64,000 bases of DNA from Carboxylicivirga mesophila. Lineage in GTDB: Bacteria > Bacteroidota > Bacteroidia > Bacteroidales > Marinilabiliaceae. The position numbers were made by a program, and so were the translations under genes. Positions 38,509-46,700 of the stretch are shown here, in pieces (position 1 is the first letter of the stretch; each line of letters starts with the position of its first letter). Under the pieces are notes generated by a model that was given only the letters and a program-made list of their open reading frames with translations, had not been told where the DNA came from and did no database searches. The stretch is from contig NZ_JAGUCN010000022.1 of NCBI RefSeq assembly GCF_018271975.1, positions 46,757 through 110,756 on the forward strand. The letters run 5' to 3'.

Positions 38509-38752
38509 AGTGTTCCCTTAATATTGCATTGATAAAATCGGGACAAAAATAATGCGCTGAACCACTGATAAACAATGACTTTATGCGGCAAAAAAACATG
38601 ATAAAAATCGCTGTGTTAACAGATGTGAATGATTGCTCCTATGTGCCACTATTACAAGCACATAAGTCGGCTTTTTTAAAGAAGTAGACCGTTGGCAGTA
38701 GTGTTAATAAAAACTTTTCTATTTTTAAACAACAAACGATTCCATAAAACCC

Positions 38753-40843
38753 ATGCGTCAGCCAACAATCTCTAAATACCTGTTTCCGTTACTTTGTTTG
38801 GTACTCGCTTTGTGTCATTGGCCTGGTATAAACGCTCAGGATGATAGCAATGAAGCTTTGCTGAAAAAGCTACAGAATGCCTCTACTAAAGAGCAGGTGC
38901 AGATTTACAATAAACTATCAAAATCACATATCTACAGTGACCCACAGCGCGCAATTAAGTATGCCGAGCAGGCCTTGCAGGTTGCTAGCCGTATTGATGA
39001 TAAGCGGGGGAAAGCAGAAGCTTATAATAACCTGGGAATGGGCTATTATTTTACCAACGACTATGAGCGCTTGCTGGAGTCGTATCGGAAGTCACTGCTA
39101 GAGTATAGGCTCATCGGTGATAACCAGAGTATGTCCACCCTTTCGTCTACCTATTTTCGCTTGAGTCAGTCCGAAAAAGCATTGAAGAACTACAAGCGCT
39201 CGCTCAATCTTTATATCACAGAAAAGAATTGGAAAAAAATTGCCGAGACCTATAAGAATATGGCCGATGTGTACAAAAATATAGCTGACTATTCGCAGGC
39301 ATTGGCTTATTATGAAAAGGCACTGGAGATGGTAGAAGAGGAGGAGGGCGACGACGCTAAAAGTGAGGTGATTCGCCTGTTGGATCAGATTGGCCAGATA
39401 TGGTTTTACCAGAAAGAATATGATACAGCCCTGATTTATTTTACCCGCATGCAGCAGATGCTGGAAGAAAGGGGCGACCGGCAGAATGTGTCCATACTGC
39501 TGAGCAACATAGCCAATGCCTATTTTTTTAAAGGCGATTTGGAGCAGGCGCATGAGTATTACCAGGACGCGCTGAAGATGCAGATTGAGCAAAATGGCCA
39601 TTGGGAAGCAGCCATGAGTCTGATGCGTATTGGTATGATTGAGGCCCAAAGAGAAAATTATCGAAAAGCCATTAATAGCTACAATAAGAGTGTGAAGCTG
39701 GCTAAGGTGGCGGATGCCAATGACTTGCTGCGCGATAACTACCTCGTATTGTCGGAAGCGTACGAAGCGCTTGGTAATTACCAGAAGGCCTATGAGTACC
39801 GGATTTTGCATTCCGATCTGTCGGAAGCCATGGTGATGGAAGAGAACATCACCAACTTTGTGGATGCACTGGCTCTGCAGGCCCTGGAAGAGAAGCAGCG
39901 TGAGAATGAGATACTACAAACCAAAAACAAAAATTACCTGCTCGAACTTGAAAAAGAGAACCTCATAAAGTGGCGTCTGTCATTTGGGTTTACCATCATC
40001 ATTACTTCCATTTTGGTGTTTATTATCTATTATCGCTACTACCTTAAAGGGCAGGAGAATAAAAACCTGGAGCAGCGTATTGCCGAAGCCCTGAAAAAAC
40101 AAGAAGAGCAGCAGCAAATTATTATGCACCAAAGCAGCTTGACCTCATTGGGTGAGCTGGCAGCCGGTATTGCACATGAAATTAACCAGCCGGTGCAGAA
40201 CATTTCTCTGTCGGCCGAGAGCATTAAGTACGAGCTGATGGAGGAACAGGCAGATAAAGCATTCCTCAATAAATCGGTGAATGAAATATTCGAGGATATT
40301 GTGCGGGTGAGGCAAATTGTGGATCATATCCGGATATTTAGCAGTGGGCAGAAAGACGAAGTGGAGGAGGAGTTTGATGTGAGTGAGTGTGTGCGGGCAG
40401 CCACCTCCATGATAGGTAGCCAGTATGCCAATCATCATATTAGTCTCACAACAAAACTCTCGGGTGATCTGCCTTGCGTGTTGGGTAATCCACACAAACT
40501 GGAGCAAGTGATACACAATTTGCTGTCGAATGCCAAGGATGCTGTGGAGGAACGTAAGCAGCAGGAGCCTGAACTCAAAATGCAGGTGGGCATTGAAACC
40601 TACTATGAGAATGAAAATGTGTATTTGTGCATCCGGGATAACGGTGTGGGTATCTCGCATAACCGTAAAACAGATATATTCCTGCCTTTTGTAACAAGCA
40701 AGCAGTTGGGGAAAGGCACCGGACTTGGCCTATCCATCTCCTACAGTTTGATTAAAGAAATGCGTGGGCGCATTGAAGTTGAAAGTGAACCGGGCAAAGG
40801 AACCGCCATGGTGGTGATTTTACCACTGGCCGATAATTTATAG
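38753..40843 (+). CDS. TPR-domain sensor histidine kinase
   Basis: 696 residues. Signal peptide (ending INAQ), at least six TPR repeats in the periplasmic part (KAEAYNNLGMGYYFTND, AETYKNMADVYKNIADY, LLSNIANAYFFKGDLEQAHEYY and others, about 45-370), a coiled coil, one membrane helix (about 408-428), then a cytoplasmic kinase with HisKA box LAAGIAHEINQPVQN (phospho-acceptor His near 474), N box HNLLSNAKDAV, G1 IRDNGVGIS and G2 GKGTGLGLS. The IAHEINQP form is that of NtrB/DctB-like kinases that partner sigma-54 regulators, and an NtrC-type regulator follows after 12 nt. Ligand or stress sensed is unknown. Confidence 0.94.
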   Translation: MRQPTISKYLFPLLCLVLALCHWPGINAQDDSNEALLKKLQNASTKEQVQIYNKLSKSHIYSDPQRAIKYAEQALQVASRIDDKRGKAEAYNNLGMGYYFTNDYERLLESYRKSLLEYRLIGDNQSMSTLSSTYFRLSQSEKALKNYKRSLNLYITEKNWKKIAETYKNMADVYKNIADYSQALAYYEKALEMVEEEEGDDAKSEVIRLLDQIGQIWFYQKEYDTALIYFTRMQQMLEERGDRQNVSILLSNIANAYFFKGDLEQAHEYYQDALKMQIEQNGHWEAAMSLMRIGMIEAQRENYRKAINSYNKSVKLAKVADANDLLRDNYLVLSEAYEALGNYQKAYEYRILHSDLSEAMVMEENITNFVDALALQALEEKQRENEILQTKNKNYLLELEKENLIKWRLSFGFTIIITSILVFIIYYRYYLKGQENKNLEQRIAEALKKQEEQQQIIMHQSSLTSLGELAAGIAHEINQPVQNISLSAESIKYELMEEQADKAFLNKSVNEIFEDIVRVRQIVDHIRIFSSGQKDEVEEEFDVSECVRAATSMIGSQYANHHISLTTKLSGDLPCVLGNPHKLEQVIHNLLSNAKDAVEERKQQEPELKMQVGIETYYENENVYLCIRDNGVGISHNRKTDIFLPFVTSKQLGKGTGLGLSISYSLIKEMRGRIEVESEPGKGTAMVVILPLADNL

Positions 40844-40855
40844 AAACAGAATTAA

Positions 40856-42250
40856 ATGAACGAGCTGAAAGTACTCATACTAGACGATGAATCTCGTATA
40901 ACCGAGAAACTGAAATACCACCTAGAGAAGCGCAAATTCAATGTCTTTACGGCTAATACACCCAATGAGGGCTTTGCTGTATTGGAAAAGGAGCGGCCAG
41001 GGGTGCTTATTCTGGATGTGATGCTGCCGGGCATGAACGGGCTGGACATTTTGAAGAAAGTAAAGCAAGAGTACCCCAACCTGGAGATTATCATGATTAG
41101 CGGTTATGGTGATATGGATATGGTGATACAGGCCATGCGACAGGGAGCATCTGATTTTATACGCAAGCCTTTTCAGATTATGGATATACAGCTGGCCATT
41201 GAGCGTACAGAGAAGTTTCTGCTGATGCAGTCGAAGCTCGAAGCAGCGGAAAACCGTGGTGCACTTGTGTCGAAAGAGCTGGAGGGTATGATTGAAAAGG
41301 ATTTTGTTGGCGATAGCCCGCAGATTAAGAAGGTACTGCAGATGGCCCTCAAGGCGGCCGAAGATGGCGATGTAAATGTGCTGGTGACAGGCGAGAACGG
41401 TACCGGTAAGGAAATCATCTCACGCATCATTCACTTTGGCAGTCCGCGTAAGAAGCAGGTATTTGCTCCGGTTAATAGTTCGGCCATACCTGAGACTTTG
41501 CTGGAGAGTGAGTTTTTTGGCCATGTAAAAGGTGCTTTTACCGATGCTCGCGATGAGAAGAAGGGCTATTTTGAACTGGCTAATAAGGGTACTCTGTTTC
41601 TTGATGAAATTGCCGACATGCCCTATGCTTTGCAGGCCAAACTGCTGCGGGCCATCGAGGAGAACCGGATTAAGCGGGTAGGCAGCAACAAGGAGATACC
41701 GGTGGATGTGCGTATCATCTCGGCCACCAATAAAAATATAGAGGAACTAATCGACGAAAAGCAATTCAGAATTGACTTGTTTCACCGGATTAACACCATT
41801 GAAATAAATATACCGCCTTTGCGCGAGCGCCCCGAAGACGTGCTGCCCCTGTTGAAACATTTTGTAAAGGACATTGCCAAGCGCAAGCGTAAAAGCGTAC
41901 CTGGTATTACACCAGCTTTGGTCACTAAGCTGCAGCGTTATCACTTTCCGGGCAATGTGCGCGAGTTACGTAATATGGTGGAGCGGGCCATGATTTTAGC
42001 CGATAGCGACACCCTGCAACCCGAAGATTTTCCCTTAAGGGGTGAAGATACAGCAGCTAAGCCAGCCTTGACCAACGGTACGCTTAATATTGATGAGCAC
42101 GAACAGCAGCTGATTGAGGCCGCCCTGAAACAGACTGAGTTTAATCAGACAAAGGCAGCAACCCTGCTCGGTATTAGTCGTGATGCTCTCAAGCGAAAAA
42201 TCAAAAAGTTCAACATTGAGATAGTGAAGGGGATAGGGCTGGATGAGTAA
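40856..42250 (+). CDS. NtrC-family sigma-54-dependent response regulator
   Basis: 464 residues. Receiver domain with the acceptor Asp in VLILDVMLPGMNG (about residue 54), linker, AAA+ domain with Walker A GENGTGKE (about 180), the sigma-54-contacting loop GAFTDA (canonical GAFTGA with Gly to Asp at the fifth position), Walker B GTLFLDEIADM, and a C-terminal Fis-type helix-turn-helix (NQTKAATLLGISRDALKRKIKKF). Partner of the preceding TPR kinase. The target promoters are not evident in the window; I found no convincing -24/-12 element upstream of lrgAB. Confidence 0.95.
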   Translation: MNELKVLILDDESRITEKLKYHLEKRKFNVFTANTPNEGFAVLEKERPGVLILDVMLPGMNGLDILKKVKQEYPNLEIIMISGYGDMDMVIQAMRQGASDFIRKPFQIMDIQLAIERTEKFLLMQSKLEAAENRGALVSKELEGMIEKDFVGDSPQIKKVLQMALKAAEDGDVNVLVTGENGTGKEIISRIIHFGSPRKKQVFAPVNSSAIPETLLESEFFGHVKGAFTDARDEKKGYFELANKGTLFLDEIADMPYALQAKLLRAIEENRIKRVGSNKEIPVDVRIISATNKNIEELIDEKQFRIDLFHRINTIEINIPPLRERPEDVLPLLKHFVKDIAKRKRKSVPGITPALVTKLQRYHFPGNVRELRNMVERAMILADSDTLQPEDFPLRGEDTAAKPALTNGTLNIDEHEQQLIEAALKQTEFNQTKAATLLGISRDALKRKIKKFNIEIVKGIGLDE

Positions 42251-42264
42251 TGCCTATATTCTCC

Positions 42265-42341
42265 ACCGCAGAGTTAGAGGAGTAAACAGAGCATGTTCAT
42301 GAATGCTCTGTGTTCATGGCGCTCTCTGTGTTCTCTGCGGT
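42265..42341. repeat. Nested inverted repeat, candidate dispersed intergenic repeat
   Basis: Outer arms ACCGCAGAG (42265-42273) / CTCTGCGGT (42333-42341) enclose inner arms CAGAGCAT (42287-42294) / ATGCTCTG (42303-42310). The CTCTGTGTTCTCTGCGG wording resembles short intergenic repeats common in environmental genomes. Only one copy is present in this window. Confidence 0.5.
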
Positions 42342-42448
42342 TAATCCAAGGATTGTAAATCAATCTTAATGCTTGTGTCTAAAGTGTAACGAACACCATA
42401 TTTCCACGCTAATCCCTTACCTTTGTCAGCTTCATAAAACAAGGGAAC

Positions 42449-42802
42449 ATGAAAATCTTTAGGCAATTAGCCATTATACTATCAATCAATTTTGCGGGCG
42501 AACTTCTTAGTAAAGGCTTGTCATTGCCCTTACCCGGCAGTATTGTGGGCATGCTTATCTTGCTTGTCCTTTTACTGACCGGAGTTGTAAAAGAGGTGCA
42601 TATTGCCGAGACGGCCAACTTCTTTCTTGAGAAGATGCCATTCTTTTTTATTCCTGCCGGGGTGAGTGTAATGGTGGCTTACCAGTTTATTGACGGCCAC
42701 CTGGCAGCGGTTATTGGTACTATTGTGCTATCTACCCTGTTTGTAATAGTGGTTTCGGCACTGGTAAGCCAGGTTATTATTAAAAAGAAGAACAATGATT
42801 GA
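42449..42802 (+). CDS. lrgA: CidA/LrgA-family membrane protein
   Basis: 117 residues, four predicted membrane helices. Family landmarks: GELLSKGLSLPLPGSIVGMLILLVLLLTG and the FFLEKMPFFFIPAGVSVM segment. LrgA/CidA proteins are holin-like; with LrgB they affect murein hydrolase export, autolysis or export/uptake of small acids such as glycolate and pyruvate, depending on organism. Overlaps lrgB by 8 nt. Confidence 0.93.
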   Translation: MKIFRQLAIILSINFAGELLSKGLSLPLPGSIVGMLILLVLLLTGVVKEVHIAETANFFLEKMPFFFIPAGVSVMVAYQFIDGHLAAVIGTIVLSTLFVIVVSALVSQVIIKKKNND

Positions 42803-43493
42803 GGCATTATCCAATAATCACCTGTTTGGCATATTGCTTACCGTAGGCTTGTTTTACGGCGGTATGGCATTGCGTAACCATTTTCGTAAGAACTGGATCA
42901 ACCCATTGCTTATAAGTGTATTTGTGATTGTGCTGCTGTTGAAGCTGGCGCAAATACCCTACGAGCAATACATGCAGGGAGCCGGGATTATTCACGATTT
43001 CCTGGGACCCGTGACGGTAGTGCTGGCCTTACCCTTGTATCGCCAGCGCAGGCTGTTGGTGAAATATAAGCTGGCTATTATCAGTGGTATTGTCAGCGGC
43101 GTGTTGGCCTCTCTTGTTTCGGTGTTGCTTTTGGGGCGTGTGTTTGGCCTCAATAACATGCTGGAGCGCTCCCTGCTGCCACATTCCATAACAACGCCCA
43201 TTGGTATTGCCGTGAGTAACGATATAAGCGGGATGGAAGGGATTACGGTAGTGTCCATCATCCTGACCGGACTAATAGGCGCTTCGGTGGCAGGCGTGTT
43301 CTTTCGCTTGTTACGCATTACACACCCTGTGGCCAGGGGCTTGGCCCTAGGTACATCGGCCCACGCCATTGGCACCTCTAAAGCCATTGAACTGGGTGAA
43401 ACCGAAGGGGCTGTCAGTAGCTTGTCTATAGGTGTGGCGGCGATTACTACTGTTGTGTTGGTAGCTGTTATGCAAATGGCAGGCTGGTACTGA
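42795..43493 (+). CDS. lrgB: CidB/LrgB-family membrane protein
   Basis: 232 residues, seven or so predicted membrane helices. LrgB signatures: LPLYRQRRLL, LLPHSITTPIGIAVSNDISGM, TGLIGASVAG and ALGTSAHAIGTSKAIELGETEGA. It acts with LrgA in the inner membrane. The gene pair follows the two-component system but is separated by about 200 bp; a -7-like TACCTTTG lies at 42418-42425, giving a very short leader before lrgA. Confidence 0.94.
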   Translation: MIEALSNNHLFGILLTVGLFYGGMALRNHFRKNWINPLLISVFVIVLLLKLAQIPYEQYMQGAGIIHDFLGPVTVVLALPLYRQRRLLVKYKLAIISGIVSGVLASLVSVLLLGRVFGLNNMLERSLLPHSITTPIGIAVSNDISGMEGITVVSIILTGLIGASVAGVFFRLLRITHPVARGLALGTSAHAIGTSKAIELGETEGAVSSLSIGVAAITTVVLVAVMQMAGWY

Positions 43494-43649
43494 GTTGTTA
43501 TGTACATGTGACGTTAAGGCTGGGTTAATGCACATTTTGTAGAAAAGCCTATAGGGGCAAGTATATTTGTTTGGTTATTGCAGTTTATGGGGAATAATGA
43601 TCCTGTGAGTGATTAAGCCATAGAATAACCCAAATTTCTATAATGCATT

Positions 43650-43683
43650 AAACCCACCCGGCATGTGGAGACCGGATGGGTTT
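43650..43683. terminator. Probable terminator between lrgB and the hydrogenase operon
   Basis: AAACCCACCCGG (43650-43661) / CCGGATGGGTTT (43672-43683), one mismatch. It lies between convergent genes and could serve both; T tracts are short. Confidence 0.55.
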
Positions 43684-43764
43684 AAATAACCAAAAGGAAT
43701 GTATAAAAAATAACCGAATGGGTGTGTGACTGCTCGTTAGCAGCGGCCATTCGCTTATGTGCAA

Positions 43765-45225
43765 TTACTCGTTAAGCGCTTCAGCGGGTTCAATTTCCCT
43801 GATAGCATTTTTAAGTTTTGTCTGGCTCACTTTTAGAGGCGATACGTTCACCGGGCCATTGATACACCCGCCATCGCAGGCCATTACCTCGTAAAAAGCC
43901 GTGGTATGTTGTTTTTTAGCTGGCAGCGCTTTCAGCAGGCGAATACTTTTTTTGTCGATGCCGTCTATCAGTTCGGTACTGATTTGTAGGCCGGCTGACA
44001 ATACCGACCGAATGGCATTGGTTACCCCACCCGAGGCGGCATAGCCACGACTTTCGGGGCGCACATTATCAGATATACCAGCGTTGGGACTTACTGTTTC
44101 CAGATCAATTTTCAACGCGGCAAACAGGGCGCCCAGCTCTTCGGTGGTAATCACATAGTCGATATTCGGATGCTGATAGGCTTCGGAACGTTTTGCCAAA
44201 CAAGGCCCAATAAATACTGCTTTATGCTCGGGATAGCGTTCTTTAGCTAACTGGGCAGTATATGCCATTGGTGATGGCGTGTGACTGATGAATGGTTTCA
44301 ATTCCGGTGCATGCTTTTCAGAAAACTGTACATATGACGGGCAGCATGAGGTGGTCATAAAGGGAGCCCCTTCCTCCAGGCGTTCCAGTAGTTCGCTGGT
44401 CTCGTGGTCGGTTGTCATGTTAGCCCCTTCGGCTACTTCAATCACTGCATCAAAGCCAATTGACTCTATACTGCTTAATATTTGTTTAGCACTGGCTTTA
44501 AACTGGCTCAGTATGGCAGGTGCCACCATGGCTACCGTTTTCTCTTTTTGATGCTTGATATTATAAAAAAGATTAAGAATCTGTGATTTCTCTGAGATGG
44601 CACCAAAAGGGCAGGCCGTCATACATTTGCCGCAATGGATGCATTTATCAAAGTTAATCTCCTCAATGCCATCTGCATTCTTGCGAATGGCTTTTACCGG
44701 GCACGATTCTTCGCAAGGGACCGGCAAGTATGCGATGGCGTGAAAGGGACATGCTTTTTGGCAAATGCCGCAATTAACACACTTCTGATGATCAATATTA
44801 GCTTTGCCGTTAATCACCATAATGGCATCTTTAGGGCAGTTGACCTGGCAAGGGCGTCCTTCACACCCTTGGCACAAGTTACTCACTGTGTAGTTGACCT
44901 GTACGCACGAGCTGCATGCTTCATCCACAACTGTCAGGAAATTACCGTTCTGTGTATAGCCTTTCAATGCCTGTTCGGCATACTCACGTAGTGGCGTTAG
45001 CTCATCCTCCTCATCGGCAATGTTAAAACCCAGCAGCGCCATAATCTTGTACTTGAGTACAGCCCTGTCTTTATGCACGCAGCAGCGGATGGGTGAGTTG
45101 GTGCGTGGCCGCATCTGCAGCGGAATCCGATCAATCTCATCCAGCAGGGTGTCATTGTTCAACAGCTTAATCAGGCGCACCAGTAGCTCCCGTTTTGTTA
45201 TAACAGCATTGTTATAATAGGTCAT
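43765..45225 (-). CDS. [FeFe]-hydrogenase-like protein with ferredoxin domains (HydA-like)
   Basis: 486 residues. N-terminal helical region, then Cys-rich segments for about three [4Fe-4S] clusters (CQGCEGRPCQVNC; CVNCGICQKACPFHAI; CIHCGKCMTACPFGAI, about residues 105-215), then the H-cluster domain. H-cluster loops: L1 TTSCCPSY (both Cys kept, Trp of TSCCPxW replaced by Tyr), L2 FIGPCLAKRSEA (canonical MPCxxKxxE), L3 EVMACDGGCINGPVN (both Cys kept, GP instead of GGGQP). All H-cluster ligands and the proton-transfer Cys are therefore present, so H2 chemistry is possible, but the loops differ from the classical group A enzyme and fit group B or other non-A groups. Last gene of the operon, overlapping the [2Fe-2S] gene by 14 nt. 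No hydEFG maturases and no NAD-linked HydB in the window. Confidence 0.9.
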   Translation of the reverse strand: MTYYNNAVITKRELLVRLIKLLNNDTLLDEIDRIPLQMRPRTNSPIRCCVHKDRAVLKYKIMALLGFNIADEEDELTPLREYAEQALKGYTQNGNFLTVVDEACSSCVQVNYTVSNLCQGCEGRPCQVNCPKDAIMVINGKANIDHQKCVNCGICQKACPFHAIAYLPVPCEESCPVKAIRKNADGIEEINFDKCIHCGKCMTACPFGAISEKSQILNLFYNIKHQKEKTVAMVAPAILSQFKASAKQILSSIESIGFDAVIEVAEGANMTTDHETSELLERLEEGAPFMTTSCCPSYVQFSEKHAPELKPFISHTPSPMAYTAQLAKERYPEHKAVFIGPCLAKRSEAYQHPNIDYVITTEELGALFAALKIDLETVSPNAGISDNVRPESRGYAASGGVTNAIRSVLSAGLQISTELIDGIDKKSIRLLKALPAKKQHTTAFYEVMACDGGCINGPVNVSPLKVSQTKLKNAIREIEPAEALNE

Positions 45226-45481
45226 TATTATCGAGTGTTAGTAGTTGTTTTATGATTTTTTGTGTGCTTGCGTTGTTTAGTTCTGCACCATTGATCAGTA
45301 CGCAGGGGTGTAGTTTCTCATTGGTGTCACATTTGCCAAAGCAAGGAATACCTTCGATGCTGACTTTGTCTTTTAATTGGGCAGGCAGTGCTTCAATAAG
45401 CAAGTGCAGCTCGGCACCACCCATTATGTAGCACATGGTGCCACAGCATATCTGAACTTTGTATTTTGGTGTTGTCAGCAT
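45212..45481 (-). CDS. Thioredoxin-like [2Fe-2S] ferredoxin (NuoE/HydC-like)
   Basis: 89 residues. Cys pattern C-x4-C (CCGTMC) and C-x3-C (CFGKC) spaced by about 35 residues, as in the C-terminal [2Fe-2S] domain of NuoE/HydC. Probably a one-cluster electron carrier serving the HydA-like protein whose start it overlaps. Paralogous in design to the first gene of the operon (48375-48647). Confidence 0.88.
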   Translation of the reverse strand: MLTTPKYKVQICCGTMCYIMGGAELHLLIEALPAQLKDKVSIEGIPCFGKCDTNEKLHPCVLINGAELNNASTQKIIKQLLTLDNNDLL

Positions 45482-45494
45482 AATTGATTGTTGC

Positions 45495-46700
45495 TTATAG
45501 GTATTCTATTTCCAATGTTTTTAAAAACTTATCTTCCAGTATGGCCGCTATCTTTTTAATGATGTTGCGTCGTATCTCCAATTCAACGGGCAGATTGGGA
45601 TCCTGATGGGCATTATTGATTTGTGTGCCCGCCAGTATGAGTATTGAATCGCTGTCAAGAAAGAGCTTGACCATTCTTTCAGCCGGTCCGTCGCCATTGA
45701 CCGAATGACTGTTTAATTGCTCCAGTATGGATGATACTTTTCCCAGTGTCAGGATGCCCTCTGTGATCAGGTCAATGCCTTCCATCTCGGCAATTGGCGG
45801 CAGTTCGGGGTTGTAATTATTGAGTTCGATACGTATTTCACGTTTTAGTTCGCGCGAAATAATTTTGGAGGTGGTGCCTCCGCATATAATCTTCTTACCT
45901 CTGAAGTTATCAATGCGTTCAGCCAGCAAGGCATCACAATTTTTATAGTATGGAGGTCCCGATGCCAGTACCAGTTTACGCGGCTCGCGACAGTAAATGA
46001 CCTGGCAGGTGGCATCATCTTTAAAGCTATTGGCATCATTGGCTTTGGCACGTTGCATTATTTTACGAGCCAGCTGGCGGGCCGACAAATCAGGGCAACT
46101 TTTTATATTTTGTTTGATGAATTGTTTTAATCCATCTGTGCCCCAGCCAAAAGGGGTGCTAGCATTGCCCATGCCCGATTGTGTGATGCCGTCCGACACC
46201 ATAATAATGCGATCTTCCTTCAGTAATTTAAGGCTCGAATACAAAACCTCGGCCGACTGACCCTCGGGGCGCTGCACTCTTTTAGCGGTTGGCTTAAGAT
46301 CGATAAAGTCACCGTTGCGATAAATCAGTATGGGCGGATTATCGTATTCTACAATATTGGCATCGCCAAAGCAGTTAATATCCAGGATGCTAAAGGTAGA
46401 ATAACTTATCTGGCGCTTCGAATCTACCGGTAGCGTATTCATTATAAAGTCGGAGGTGTGCTCCAACGGATCGTTCTTGGCAGTAAATTGCAGGGCCATG
46501 CTGGTGGTCATGGTGGCCAGTATATTGGCTTTTACGCCCGATCCCAATCCGTCAGACAATACCGTGATCAACCTGTCTTCCTCTTTTAGCTTGCGCGACT
46601 CACATGAATCACCGCAAACGTTTTGTAAGGCTTTGGTCTCCTGGCACAATTCAGCTTCTATGTAAAAACACCGGTTATGCATGCTCGTTGTTTTGGGCAT
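45495..46700 (-). CDS. SpoIIE-family (PP2C-type) Ser/Thr protein phosphatase
   Basis: 401 residues. PP2C/SpoIIE metal motifs are visible: ITVLSDGLGSGVKAN (near residue 48) and IIMVSDGITQSG (near 170), with a further Asp in FKDDATCQVI. N-terminal Cys-containing segment (CQETKALQNVCGDSCESRK). The C-terminal 170 residues (LASGPPYYKNCDALLAERI...) form an additional domain typical of the phosphatases found beside [FeFe]-hydrogenase sensors. It overlaps the HydS-like gene by 26 nt, so the two are tightly coupled, and probably dephosphorylates a partner in response to the sensor state. No cognate kinase or anti-sigma antagonist is in the window. Confidence 0.88.
   Translation of the reverse strand: MPKTTSMHNRCFYIEAELCQETKALQNVCGDSCESRKLKEEDRLITVLSDGLGSGVKANILATMTTSMALQFTAKNDPLEHTSDFIMNTLPVDSKRQISYSTFSILDINCFGDANIVEYDNPPILIYRNGDFIDLKPTAKRVQRPEGQSAEVLYSSLKLLKEDRIIMVSDGITQSGMGNASTPFGWGTDGLKQFIKQNIKSCPDLSARQLARKIMQRAKANDANSFKDDATCQVIYCREPRKLVLASGPPYYKNCDALLAERIDNFRGKKIICGGTTSKIISRELKREIRIELNNYNPELPPIAEMEGIDLITEGILTLGKVSSILEQLNSHSVNGDGPAERMVKLFLDSDSILILAGTQINNAHQDPNLPVELEIRRNIIKKIAAILEDKFLKTLEIEYL

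Noticed and set aside
39098..39811. 237-codon open frame antisense to the TPR region
   Set aside because: Arises from the composition of the TPR coding strand; no domain.
40145..40660. 171-codon open frame antisense to the TPR kinase
   Set aside because: Antisense to a clear histidine kinase with conserved motifs; its own product is low-complexity and His/Leu-rich.
42301..42448. Possible -24/-12 promoter upstream of lrgA
   Set aside because: TGGC at about 42317 is present, but there is no GC at the required 10-nt spacing.
42992..43507. 171-codon open frame antisense to lrgB
   Set aside because: Mirrors the membrane-protein codon bias of lrgB; no recognisable protein.
44029..44039. 10-bp match (CCCGAGGCGG) to the 3' part of tRNA-Leu, considered as an att site
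   Set aside because: Too short and lies inside the HydA coding sequence; expected by chance.
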